Assembly (NCBI GenBank): GCA_963677415.2
Contig: CAXXFJ010000002.1
Coordinates: 1 to 64,000, forward strand
Direction of reading: 5' to 3'
Source of the DNA: JAQUTK01 sp963677415
Lineage (GTDB): Bacteria; Bacteroidota; Bacteroidia; Bacteroidales; JAQUTK01
Length of the DNA stretch: 64,000 nucleotides
Below, piece by piece: positions 55,590 through 64,000 of this stretch. The notes under the pieces were generated by a model that ran no database searches, was not told the DNA's origin, and was given only the letters and a program-made list of their open reading frames with translations. A program made the translations under genes and the position numbers. Every line of letters begins with the position of its first letter. The first letter of the stretch is position 1.

Positions 55590-57888
55590 AAAGAATATAT
55601 CGGAGGTTTTGGCAAAATCAGAACCTCCGATTTCACTGAAGCAACATATCCTAGATGGATTGGTAATATTAGATTGCTTGAAGCAAGCATTCCCCAATTT
55701 ACCTATTTCAGACATTGATCGTTTCTGGGATTCACTCTTTCTATGTGTAATATTTCATGATTTAGGAAAATCGCATTGTGAGTTTCAGCATATGTTATAT
55801 GGAAATCCGAATAAATGGCTTAAACAAAGACATGAATTATATTCTATTCCATTTATTGAAGGTTTAGACATCACCGATTCTAAAAAATGGATGATTAAAC
55901 ATGCAGTTGCTGGTCATCATAAAGGCTATGAAGAGCTTTTTAGTTTCATCGAACACACCTATCAGCAAAATACACGGAATAGCTTTCTACTAGAAGACGA
56001 TAATGTTTTCAAACTTTCGTTTGAGACAGAATTTAAGCAATGTATTAATGAGGACTTTGTTCTTTCTTTACTGAGAGAGTTTCGTGTTTCTCTTAAAGAG
56101 GTTCAACCAAAACTGCCTCGTCAATTCATTTCTGATTTTAAGAGAAATCCAATAAAAATACAGCAAGAGAACTATTTTGATTTACTTCTGCTTATAGGTG
56201 GACTTAAACAATGTGACCATTTGTCTTCAGCATTTATCTCAAATGTAGAGCTTTTAAGCGAATCAGATTTCGATTTTCTCAATAAGAAACGTTTTTTGCT
56301 TCAAAATAATGGTTTTGATTTTTATTCTCATCAATTAGACGCTGCAAGAAAAGAAGGAAGTGTAATATTGACTGCTCCAACTGGTTCTGGAAAAACGGAA
56401 GCTTCATTTCTTTGGTTACAAAAGCAGATACAACATTATGGACAAGGTCGAGTCTTTTATGTTTTACCATTCACAGCTTCTATCAATGCTATGTATGAAA
56501 GGCTAGGAAAGGATATTGGAAATAAAGAAAAAGTAGGCCTTGTACATGGAAAGCTCAGTGAATATCTGGAGAGTATGGTAGATAGAGAGAATCCTAATAT
56601 CTCATCAGAAAAGAGGCAATACTTGATACAAAAAATAAAAGATAACTACAAAACGATCGTAACGCCAATAAAAGTAGTAACACCATTTCAACTGCTCAAA
56701 AACATATTTGGTTTAAAAGGCTATGAGAAAGGTCTTTTCGAATGGGCAGGAGGTTATTTTATTTTTGATGAGATACATGCTTATCAACCAGATGTGTTCG
56801 CTCAAATAGTTGTATTGCTTAGTTTTGCTACTAAATACCTTCATATTAAGGCTTTTATCATGACAGCAACTTTGCCACAATACCTTAAGAAAGAACTAGA
56901 AAGAGCGATTGGAAGTTATTCGGAGATTGAGGCTAAAAATGAATTATATGAGAATTTTACACGCCATAGGGTTGTGTTGCATGATGGTTTACTGGTAGAT
57001 TACCTAAATCTTATTCAAAAGGATTTAGATAATATGAAGAAGGTCTTAGTTGTATGCAATTCAGTAGAGCAATCACAAATTGTTTATAACAGTCTTAATT
57101 CTGATAAAAAAATATTGTTGCATAGTAACTTTAATTCATTAGATCGTAATAAAAAAGAACATGATCTGAAAAGTGAAAGTGTTCATTTACTTGTTGGAAC
57201 ACAAGCAATAGAGGTGAGTTTAGATATTGATTACGACGTTATTTATACAGAACCAGCTCCGATAGATGCCTTGATACAGCGTTTTGGCCGAGTAAACAGA
57301 AAAAGAGAGAAAGGAATTTGTCCATGTGTGGTTTTTAAAGAAAGGAATATAGTTGATACACTATATATTTATCCTAATCAGGAAGTGATAAATCGTACAT
57401 TAGAAGCTTTAAGTTGGTTTCAAGACAGCATTCGGGAAAAAGAACTACAAAAGGCAATAGATTATGTTTATCCAGCGTGGGATAAAGAAGATAAAGAAGA
57501 ATATGATTTTATTTATAACATTCTTACTGATGCAATCAAGAATCTATCTCCATTTATTTACTCTTCAAAGTCCGAAGAGGATTATTATATGCAGTTTGAT
57601 GGAATAAAGGTTCTGCCGATTGTTAGCGAACCTCAGTTTATAACTTTTCTTGATGATTATGAGTTTATCAAAGCGGAGTCTTTGAAAGTACAGATATCAA
57701 AAAAACGTTTTATAGGTTTTGTGAGATCTGGTTCGGTTGAAAGAAGAACTCATGTATATGAAGCAAAAAATAATGATAAGCTCATTCAAACAACGTATTT
57801 TATTATGAATAAACGGTACACAGAAGAATTAGGCTTACAGGTTAAAGAAAAAGAAAGTAGTGAGGTTGGTAGTAGTAATTTTTTGTGA
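55582..57888 (+). CDS. cas3: CRISPR helicase-nuclease Cas3
   Basis: 768 residues, HD nuclease fused to a superfamily 2 helicase. HD motifs: His22, His59-Asp60 (VIFHDLGKSH), His107 and His112-His113 (KHAVAGHHKG). Helicase motifs: Walker A TAPTGSGKT with Lys271, DEIH 396-399, SAT-like MTATLPQ, and motif VI QRFGRVNR (566-573). Cas3 is recruited by Cascade and degrades the target DNA 3' to 5'. All catalytic residues appear intact, so the system should be able to cleave. Overlaps cas5 and ends 6 bp before cas4. Confidence 0.95.
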   Translation: MNRKNISEVLAKSEPPISLKQHILDGLVILDCLKQAFPNLPISDIDRFWDSLFLCVIFHDLGKSHCEFQHMLYGNPNKWLKQRHELYSIPFIEGLDITDSKKWMIKHAVAGHHKGYEELFSFIEHTYQQNTRNSFLLEDDNVFKLSFETEFKQCINEDFVLSLLREFRVSLKEVQPKLPRQFISDFKRNPIKIQQENYFDLLLLIGGLKQCDHLSSAFISNVELLSESDFDFLNKKRFLLQNNGFDFYSHQLDAARKEGSVILTAPTGSGKTEASFLWLQKQIQHYGQGRVFYVLPFTASINAMYERLGKDIGNKEKVGLVHGKLSEYLESMVDRENPNISSEKRQYLIQKIKDNYKTIVTPIKVVTPFQLLKNIFGLKGYEKGLFEWAGGYFIFDEIHAYQPDVFAQIVVLLSFATKYLHIKAFIMTATLPQYLKKELERAIGSYSEIEAKNELYENFTRHRVVLHDGLLVDYLNLIQKDLDNMKKVLVVCNSVEQSQIVYNSLNSDKKILLHSNFNSLDRNKKEHDLKSESVHLLVGTQAIEVSLDIDYDVIYTEPAPIDALIQRFGRVNRKREKGICPCVVFKERNIVDTLYIYPNQEVINRTLEALSWFQDSIREKELQKAIDYVYPAWDKEDKEEYDFIYNILTDAIKNLSPFIYSSKSEEDYYMQFDGIKVLPIVSEPQFITFLDDYEFIKAESLKVQISKKRFIGFVRSGSVERRTHVYEAKNNDKLIQTTYFIMNKRYTEELGLQVKEKESSEVGSSNFL

Positions 57889-57894
57889 TTAAGT

Positions 57895-58398
57895 ATGACA
57901 GGGACTCATTTTAATTACTATCACATATGCAAGCGAAAACTTTGGTTGTTTTCGAATGGCATTACTATGGAGCATACTTCTGATATTGTCTACGATGGGA
58001 AACTCATTCATGAGAAGTCCTATCCACAACGACCGGAAAAGTATGAAGAAATTGATATAGATGGTGTGAAGATTGACTTTTATGATACTCGGAACAAAGT
58101 TATTCATGAGATCAAGCGTTCGGATAAAGTGGAAAGTGCACATGAATGGCAGGTAAAATATTATATCCACGTACTTGAACGGAATGGCATTTCCGGAGTG
58201 ACAGGTATTCTTGAATACCCTACTTTGAGACAGACCTCCAAAGTGGAACTGACCGATGAGGATAGAAAAACTATTACTCGTATTGAACAGGGAATAGAAA
58301 GGATCATTAGTTCTGATGTTTGTCCTCCTGTAATCAATGCCGGTATATGTCGTAATTGTAGTTATTATGAATTTTGTTATGTAGCAGAAGAACAATGA
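57895..58398 (+). CDS. cas4: Cas4 exonuclease
   Basis: 167 residues, RecB-like nuclease with an Fe-S cluster. Cysteines at 12 and at 152, 155 and 161 (ICRNCSYYEFCY) match the cluster ligands. Nuclease core residues are seen in KLIHEKSYP, in DGVKIDFYD, in the E-x-K of HEIKRS and in the QxxxY of WQVKYYIH. Cas4 trims prespacers and selects the PAM during spacer uptake. Its stop overlaps the cas1 start (ATGA at 58395-58398). Confidence 0.93.
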   Translation: MTGTHFNYYHICKRKLWLFSNGITMEHTSDIVYDGKLIHEKSYPQRPEKYEEIDIDGVKIDFYDTRNKVIHEIKRSDKVESAHEWQVKYYIHVLERNGISGVTGILEYPTLRQTSKVELTDEDRKTITRIEQGIERIISSDVCPPVINAGICRNCSYYEFCYVAEEQ

Positions 58399-59411
58399 AA
58401 AAAACATATTATCTTTTCAATCCAGGTCGATTGAGCCGTAAAGACAATACATTGAAGTTTGTTCCGATAGAGGAAGATGCAAACGGAGTAGAACGCGAAG
58501 GTCAACCACGATATATACCCATTGAGACCGTGGATAGTTTTTATGTATTCGGATCACTTGACGCTAATAGTGCTTTGTACAACTTTCTTGGACAGAATGG
58601 AATAGCCTTGCATTTCTTCGATTATTACGAGAACTATACAGGTTCTTTTATGCCCAAAGATACACTTCTTGCCGGACGAATGATCCTAGCTCAAACCAAA
58701 GCTCATCTGGATAAGAAGAAACGTATGGAGATAGCGCATCAATTTATTGTGGGAGCTGAATATAATATGCAGAAGAACTTACAATATTACAATCGGCGCG
58801 GTAAAGATATGGAACCTTTGATGGAGCTTATGAATACGTATGCGGAAAATATTCCAATGTCAAAGACACCGGAAGAGCTGATGGGAATTGAAGGAAATAT
58901 CCGGCAAATATATTACGAGGCTTTCAATCTTATCTTGAATGATTTTGAGATGGGAGTTCGTACCAAACAACCACCAAGGAATGAGGTAAACGCTCTAATC
59001 TCATTTGGTAATATGATGTGTTACAGCGAATGTCTTCGGGCCATTCATCATACTCAGCTAAACCCAACAATCAGTTATTTGCATACACCTGGTGAGCGAA
59101 GATATTCTCTGGCATTGGATGTAGCCGAGATATTCAAACCTATTATTGTGGATAGAGTGATCTTCAAGGTTCTGAACAAAAAAGAGATTCAAGAGAAACA
59201 TTTTGATAAGAAGTTGAACAAGTGCATTCTCAATGAATCAGGGAAAAAGATTTTCGTGAAAGCCATTGAAGAGCGATTAACGGAAACCATTCAACACCGT
59301 TCGCTAAAAAGAAATGTGAGTTACAAGCATCTAATCAAGCTTGAATGTTATAAGCTCAGCAAGCATCTCCTTGGAATTGAGGAATATAAACCGTTTAAAA
59401 TGTATTGGTAA
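58395..59411 (+). CDS. cas1: CRISPR integrase Cas1 (type I-B)
   Basis: 338 residues from the ATG at 58395 (MKKTYYLFNPGRLSRKDNTL), which overlaps the cas4 stop by 4 bp; an ATG seven codons upstream is less likely. Metal ligands are Glu197 (RNEVNALISFGN), His230 (SYLHTPGERR) and the Asp242/Glu245 region (LDVAEIFKP). Cas1 with Cas2 integrates new spacers at the leader end of the array. Intact by sight. Confidence 0.95.
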   Translation: MKKTYYLFNPGRLSRKDNTLKFVPIEEDANGVEREGQPRYIPIETVDSFYVFGSLDANSALYNFLGQNGIALHFFDYYENYTGSFMPKDTLLAGRMILAQTKAHLDKKKRMEIAHQFIVGAEYNMQKNLQYYNRRGKDMEPLMELMNTYAENIPMSKTPEELMGIEGNIRQIYYEAFNLILNDFEMGVRTKQPPRNEVNALISFGNMMCYSECLRAIHHTQLNPTISYLHTPGERRYSLALDVAEIFKPIIVDRVIFKVLNKKEIQEKHFDKKLNKCILNESGKKIFVKAIEERLTETIQHRSLKRNVSYKHLIKLECYKLSKHLLGIEEYKPFKMYW

Positions 59412-59414
59412 GGT

Positions 59415-59678
59415 ATGTATGTAATCTTAGTATATGACGTGGGTGAGAAAAGAGTCGGCAAAATATTAAAGCTTTGTCGACTGTATCTCAATTGGATACA
59501 GAACTCCGTATTTGAAGGAGAAATAACGGAGGTAAAATTGGAAGAGCTAAAGATAGAGGCTCTTAAACGTATGGATCCTGATAAGGATAGCTTGATAATC
59601 TTCAAAAGCCGACAAGAGAAATGGTTGTATAAAGAGATAATTGGTAAGGAGTTATCATCAATTGGGAACTTTTTATAG
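59415..59678 (+). CDS. cas2: CRISPR-associated Cas2
   Basis: 87 residues. The first strand MYVILVYDVGEKRVGKILKLCRLYL has Asp8 and is the family mark; WIQNSVFEGEI follows. Cas2 is the central dimer of the Cas1-Cas2 integrase. It starts 3 bp after the cas1 stop and is the last cas gene before the leader. Confidence 0.95.
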   Translation: MYVILVYDVGEKRVGKILKLCRLYLNWIQNSVFEGEITEVKLEELKIEALKRMDPDKDSLIIFKSRQEKWLYKEIIGKELSSIGNFL

Positions 59679-59801
59679 TTGTCGAAGCAGTTATTCTTAC
59701 AAATATTATGTATAGATGAACTATTTATTGATGCACTCTCGTTCTTTGACATTCTGAAAATCAACGCAATAACGTGAATTGTCGATACCCCGTGAATTTT
59801 A

Positions 59802-59809
59802 TATCTTTG
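59802..59809 (+). promoter_or_regulatory. -7 box (TATCTTTG) in the CRISPR leader, distal
   Basis: Exact TAnnTTTG match followed by CCG, 89 nt before the first repeat. Confidence 0.5.
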
Positions 59810-59840
59810 CCGTTCGACAACTTATTAGAAGAAAAATATG

Positions 59841-59848
59841 TATATTTG
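59841..59848 (+). promoter_or_regulatory. -7 box (TATATTTG) in the CRISPR leader, proximal
   Basis: Exact TAnnTTTG match followed by CAC, 50 nt before the first repeat. Two such boxes 39 bp apart suggest two start sites. Confidence 0.55.
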
Positions 59849-59897
59849 CACTCGCAACTGTCTGATATACATATTCTTTTTTTATGTTGTCGGACGA

Positions 59898-62800
59898 CTA
59901 TTAATCGCACCATTACTGGAATTGAAACAAACCAAAAGCGTTTTTTCTCCAAAAAACGAAAAGCTATTAATCGCACCATTACTGGAATTGAAACAAGAAA
60001 CTTCAGAAGCGAGGATCACACCACCAGCACTATTAATCGCACCATTACTGGAATTGAAACGTCTGAGACGCTCATTTTCTCTTTTTAGCGACTTGTTTCT
60101 ATTAATCGCACCATTACTGGAATTGAAACAACGATATCACCAGAACTAACTGAAAGTATCATACTATTAATCGCACCATTACTGGAATTGAAACCCGGTC
60201 ACACGATTAAGATTGACATGGAGAAACAACCTATTAATCGCACCATTACTGGAATTGAAACACGGTTAACGGAGAGGTTATCAGTTATATTTCAGGCTAT
60301 TAATCGCACCATTACTGGAATTGAAACGCAGAAAATGTGCCATTGCCGGCAACATTACCAGCTATTAATCGCACCATTACTGGAATTGAAACCTGTTTTT
60401 TTGAAAATGTATCCGCTGCCGTCGGCGCTATTAATCGCACCATTACTGGAATTGAAACAAAGTAACCCAGCTAGCTCCTACAAATGTAGAGCTCTATTAA
60501 TCGCACCATTACTGGAATTGAAACAAATCCAACATAACTGGCAAGTCTATCCACTTCAGCTATTAATCGCACCATTACTGGAATTGAAACAGAAAACACA
60601 CAAATATCACTCGGCGCAATCACCTCTATTAATCGCACCATTACTGGAATTGAAACCAGCCTACAACTAGTAGCACGGTTAACAGCCCTTCTATTAATCG
60701 CACCATTACTGGAATTGAAACCCGATATCTACAAGGTGAATAACATCATTCTCTGCCTATTAATCGCACCATTACTGGAATTGAAACGAAGAAGAGCCTG
60801 CGCGAGATTGCCCGCAAGAACCTATTAATCGCACCATTACTGGAATTGAAACCCGCTCCCCAGATCGGTAAGATGCTCGCCGATATACTATTAATCGCAC
60901 CATTACTGGAATTGAAACCTGGTTCGATTAAGTTCGTCGGGTAGTTAATCCGACTCTATTAATCGCACCATTACTGGAATTGAAACCAAAAAAACTCAGA
61001 GGCGGATATTGACAGAACCTTCTATTAATCGCACCATTACTGGAATTGAAACAAGAACACTGAGTACACTATTGGTGAAGGTGTTCCTCTATTAATCGCA
61101 CCATTACTGGAATTGAAACAGTGGTGGTATTGTTCCTAATCCATCGTATGACCTCTATTAATCGCACCATTACTGGAATTGAAACTTGTTCGATCTCGAC
61201 CAAGTCGGGATGAACGCAGAACTATTAATCGCACCATTACTGGAATTGAAACCCGCCTCCGAAGAGGTGACGATGACAGGGAGCATCTATTAATCGCACC
61301 ATTACTGGAATTGAAACACACCTACCCCCGTATTTTCTCCGGATCGGGCACCACTATTAATCGCACCATTACTGGAATTGAAACATCGTAAATATCTTAT
61401 GAAGGTGCTCAATTATGACTATTAATCGCACCATTACTGGAATTGAAACGGGCTAAGTTTTACGAAGAAGCAGGCATAAAAAACTATTAATCGCACCATT
61501 ACTGGAATTGAAACCCAATCGAAAACGATACATCTGCATATATTAATAGCTATTAATCGCACCATTACTGGAATTGAAACGCACAAAGCTGGAGAATGGA
61601 ACCATCACCTACAACTATTAATCGCACCATTACTGGAATTGAAACTCTACTAATGAGCTGATTAAGGCAATTGTGAGAAACTATTAATCGCACCATTACT
61701 GGAATTGAAACTTGATTTTGCAATAAACTTCATGGATGGTGTTCAACTATTAATCGCACCATTACTGGAATTGAAACTCGGTATCGGCACCTATAAAGTC
61801 AGCCTCTACTATCTATTAATCGCACCATTACTGGAATTGAAACGGATTACGGTCTAAGGCTTTGTGTTTGAACCCAATTCTATTAATCGCACCATTACTG
61901 GAATTGAAACGGAAACTATTAACATCAAATACAATACACGGGAAACTATTAATCGCACCATTACTGGAATTGAAACATTAAGAGCTAAATCTTACCAACT
62001 TCCTGTATGGTCTATTAATCGCACCATTACTGGAATTGAAACCTGAGTGTTGCTCAAAATTGCGCTTGCTCCAGTTCTATTAATCGCACCATTACTGGAA
62101 TTGAAACTTACTTGCAAGATTGTCATAGTAGCACCAAGCAGGCTATTAATCGCACCATTACTGGAATTGAAACAAGATATATTGCCCGGCATCTTCTCCG
62201 GCTCCGTACTATTAATCGCACCATTACTGGAATTGAAACCTGCGTGCCTTGTCTGTCTTTCTTCAGCATGTGCTTCTATTAATCGCACCATTACTGGAAT
62301 TGAAACTTGGATACGTAGCTCCTGTACCACCCACGTTCCTTCTATTAATCGCACCATTACTGGAATTGAAACTAGTAGGAAATTGGAGTCTTCATTGTTT
62401 CAATATTCTATTAATCGCACCATTACTGGAATTGAAACTTGTGTGGTAGTTTTCATCTACATAGACCTTCGTACTATTAATCGCACCATTACTGGAATTG
62501 AAACTAGGGCTATCTACGGATAAGGCTCGTGAGTTTATTCTATTAATCGCACCATTACTGGAATTGAAACTCGGGAACATGGTAAGCATAAACTTCCCGG
62601 ATACACTATTAATCGCACCATTACTGGAATTGAAACACTGTACAGCTGGGATGGACTTATTACAAGCCGGTCTATTAATCGCACCATTACTGGAATTGAA
62701 ACTTAGCTTGAGCCACTTCTTTACTTCTCTCTGAGAGACTATTAATCGCACCATTACTGGAATTGAAACTTAGCTTGAGCCACTTCTTTACTTCTCTCTG

Positions 62801-63365
62801 AGAGACTATTAATCGCACCATTACTGGAATTGAAACGACGTATATGTTATAATAGAATTAAACAAAGATATCTATTAATCGCACCATTACTGGAATTGAA
62901 ACAGACATTCACCGGTGCAGTAGTCGTTCCTATTGCTACTATTAATCGCACCATTACTGGAATTGAAACACTGGAAGAACCGTAACCGCTGGTTCAGGTC
63001 TTTCTATTAATCGCACCATTACTGGAATTGAAACTTACCCCAGGTACTTGTAGTTGTTACCGATCCGTTCTATTAATCGCACCATTACTGGAATTGAAAC
63101 GCAGACGGTGGGCAAGTGGGCAGAAGAGGGCGGATCTATTAATCGCACCATTACTGGAATTGAAACGTAGGTCCATGCAAGAGTCATTACAACGCTATGG
63201 ACTATTAATCGCACCATTACTGGAATTGAAACCCTGTTGAACCGGTTGTTGCTTCATCGATAGACTTCTATTAATCGCACCATTACTGGAATTGAAACTG
63301 AGCAAGCGACTAAATTAAAAGAGCTTGGAGTTGTCTATTAATCGCACCATTACTGGAATTGAAAC
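59898..63365 (+). CRISPR. Type I-B CRISPR array, 53 repeats and 52 spacers
   Basis: Repeat of 31 nt that begins CTATTAATCGCACC and ends GGAATTGAAAC. I count 53 copies, from 59898-59928 to 63335-63365, with no base change seen in any of them. Spacers are 34 to 38 nt, mostly 35. Spacers 43 (62703-62738) and 44 (62770-62805) are identical. The last eight bases ATTGAAAC give the usual I-B crRNA handle. The array lies directly after the cas operon and leader. Frames read across the repeat (LLIAPLLELK, INRTITGIET) are not genes. Confidence 0.98.
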
Positions 63366-63942
63366 AAAGGCTTTTGTATAACCAAGCAAAGATGTTAAGG
63401 AACTTGCAAATGGGCAGGCAGATATATTCGAGAATGATACAAGAAGTAAGATTGAGATTATTAATGACATTAAACAAATTATTGGCTATGAAGAAAAAAC
63501 CATTAGAAGGAATCGAGCTTACCAAAGCGGCAATATTGGCAATGTCGATTCAGGAAGCACTGGAAGAGGAACAGAAGGAACAGCCAACGGAGGACAATCT
63601 ACCGGAACAACCGAGCCAACAAACGGAGTCGAAACCGTATGACGAAATTCAGGAGCCGAGCCAGTTGATTGAATTCAATGGATAGAATAGATGTATACAA
63701 AAGCCCTCCGAGCAAACAAAAATGGTTGCAATTATCAAGCTAGCAAGTAAAAATATGAAAGGTCAAAACGCCTTACAGTATACTCTAAGGCATGTCTTGG
63801 TGCACTTGGTGCATTGAAATCAAGGTATCCACCCTTTTGCAGAATGAAAATAAAAAAATTAATATTCCAAGAGAAACTCTTGTTGAAAGCAGCCTATAGT
63901 CTTTGACAAGACATGCCAATCAGATGCGGAAGTGATATGGGA
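63366..63942. other. Foreign-looking stretch between array end and decayed repeat
   Basis: 577 bp. Two overlapping frames look coding: 63382-63642 (no start codon; ADIFENDTRSKIEIINDIKQ, then a Gly/Thr-rich tail ending NGVETV) and the frame that ends at 63685 (EALEEEQKEQPTEDNLPEQP, ending LIEFNG), whose only early start is a TTG inside the last repeat. A short frame 63722-63817 reads MVAIIKLASKNMKGQNALQY, loosely like the start of a mobilisation protein. None can be called a complete gene. The pattern is of phage or mobile-element scraps. Confidence 0.4.
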
Positions 63943-63974
63943 CTATCGCTTCGCCATATTTCTGGAATTGAAAC
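63943..63974 (+). repeat. Decayed CRISPR repeat
   Basis: The last 13 bases CTGGAATTGAAAC match the repeat exactly; upstream, CTAT, CGC and CCAT pieces of the repeat are recognisable with insertions. It lies 577 bp after the last perfect repeat, in the same orientation. Confidence 0.65.
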
Positions 63975-63985
63975 AAACTTGAGGA

Positions 63986-64000
63986 GATTGCGGGTCAAGC
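63986..64000. repeat. Dispersed palindrome, copy 2, cut by the window edge
   Basis: GATTGCGGGTCAAGC is the exact reverse complement of 50241-50255. The rest of the palindrome would be beyond the window. Confidence 0.55.

Larger units (their letters stand above)
59679..59897 (+). promoter_or_regulatory. CRISPR leader
   Basis: 219 bp between cas2 and the first repeat, AT-rich, without an ORF of its own. It holds two promoter-like boxes, TATCTTTG and TATATTTG. Because the repeats end in ATTGAAAC (the 8-nt crRNA handle) on the plus strand and the array runs away from the cas genes, this is the transcription start and the integration end. Confidence 0.85.

Noticed and set aside
50621..59678. The cas operon as an undescribed defence system
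   Set aside because: Gene content and order are those of known type I-B systems; only its regulation and flanks are open questions.
59774..63240. Open frames across the CRISPR array (LLIAPLLELK and INRTITGIET repeats, both strands)
   Set aside because: They are translations of the CRISPR repeat; the repeat has no stop in some frames, so long false frames appear.
63359..63685. 108-codon frame after the array as an intact gene
   Set aside because: Its only early start is a TTG inside the last CRISPR repeat, and another frame of the same stretch looks equally coding. Reported only as a possible remnant.

Overview
The window looks like a chromosome piece from a member of the Bacteroidales, close to Bacteroides. 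The support is: the promoter signature TAnnTTTG ahead of most genes, a type III glutamine synthetase, LL-diaminopimelate aminotransferase, BspA-like leucine-rich repeat proteins with type IX secretion (T9SS)-type C-termini, a C10 (streptopain-like) protease, DUF4831, and a type I-B CRISPR-Cas locus with an ATTGAAAC-ending repeat. No rRNA, tRNA or intact insertion sequence was seen.

Layout. 1-1558: 5' part of a BspA-like LRR gene on the minus strand, running off the window. 2175-6327: dapL, then a nitrogen operon (TorF-like outer-membrane protein, PII, AmtB). 6586-10880: GH29 alpha-L-fucosidase, a PAS hybrid histidine kinase and a lipoprotein. 11638-16751: a GntR-type regulator followed by an AlgI/AlgJ-like acyl-transfer cassette (one MBOAT protein, two SGNH-like proteins). 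16937-29602: a minus-strand run of a CotH-like protein and six BspA-like LRR genes, one broken by an in-frame stop. 29935-34696: topB, a YjbH-like outer-membrane protein and a DUF4831 protein. 34738-45932: a second nitrogen/amino-sugar block on the minus strand (glmS, a second TorF-like protein, gltD, gltB, glnN). 46420-49828: a broken DUF4369 gene and a C10 protease. 50621-63365: WYL regulator, cas6-cas8-cas7-cas5-cas3-cas4-cas1-cas2, leader, and a 53-repeat CRISPR array. 63366-64000: gene scraps, a decayed CRISPR repeat and a copy of a dispersed palindrome also found upstream of the CRISPR locus.

How the genes work together. AmtB imports ammonium under PII control; GlnN and GltBD form the GS-GOGAT cycle; DapL and GlmS spend the nitrogen on cell-wall precursors. 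Three copies of a roughly 60-nt hairpin element lie beside these genes. The CotH, three LRR and C10 protease products carry signal peptides and T9SS-like C-termini, so they are probably surface-exposed or secreted. The AlgI/AlgJ-like cassette probably acylates an envelope polymer that is not encoded here. The CRISPR locus has every expected gene of a I-B system and looks functional; the array reads away from the cas genes.

The best leads for something not well described are: the shared hairpin element at nitrogen genes; the CRISPR tail (duplicated spacer, a 577-bp foreign-looking stretch, a decayed repeat); the dispersed palindrome on both sides of the CRISPR locus; the 22-bp periodic repeats and long palindrome before the WYL gene; and the LRR family with its nonsense-broken member and duplicated promoters. 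I did not find a convincing wholly new defence system: the cas operon is of a known type.
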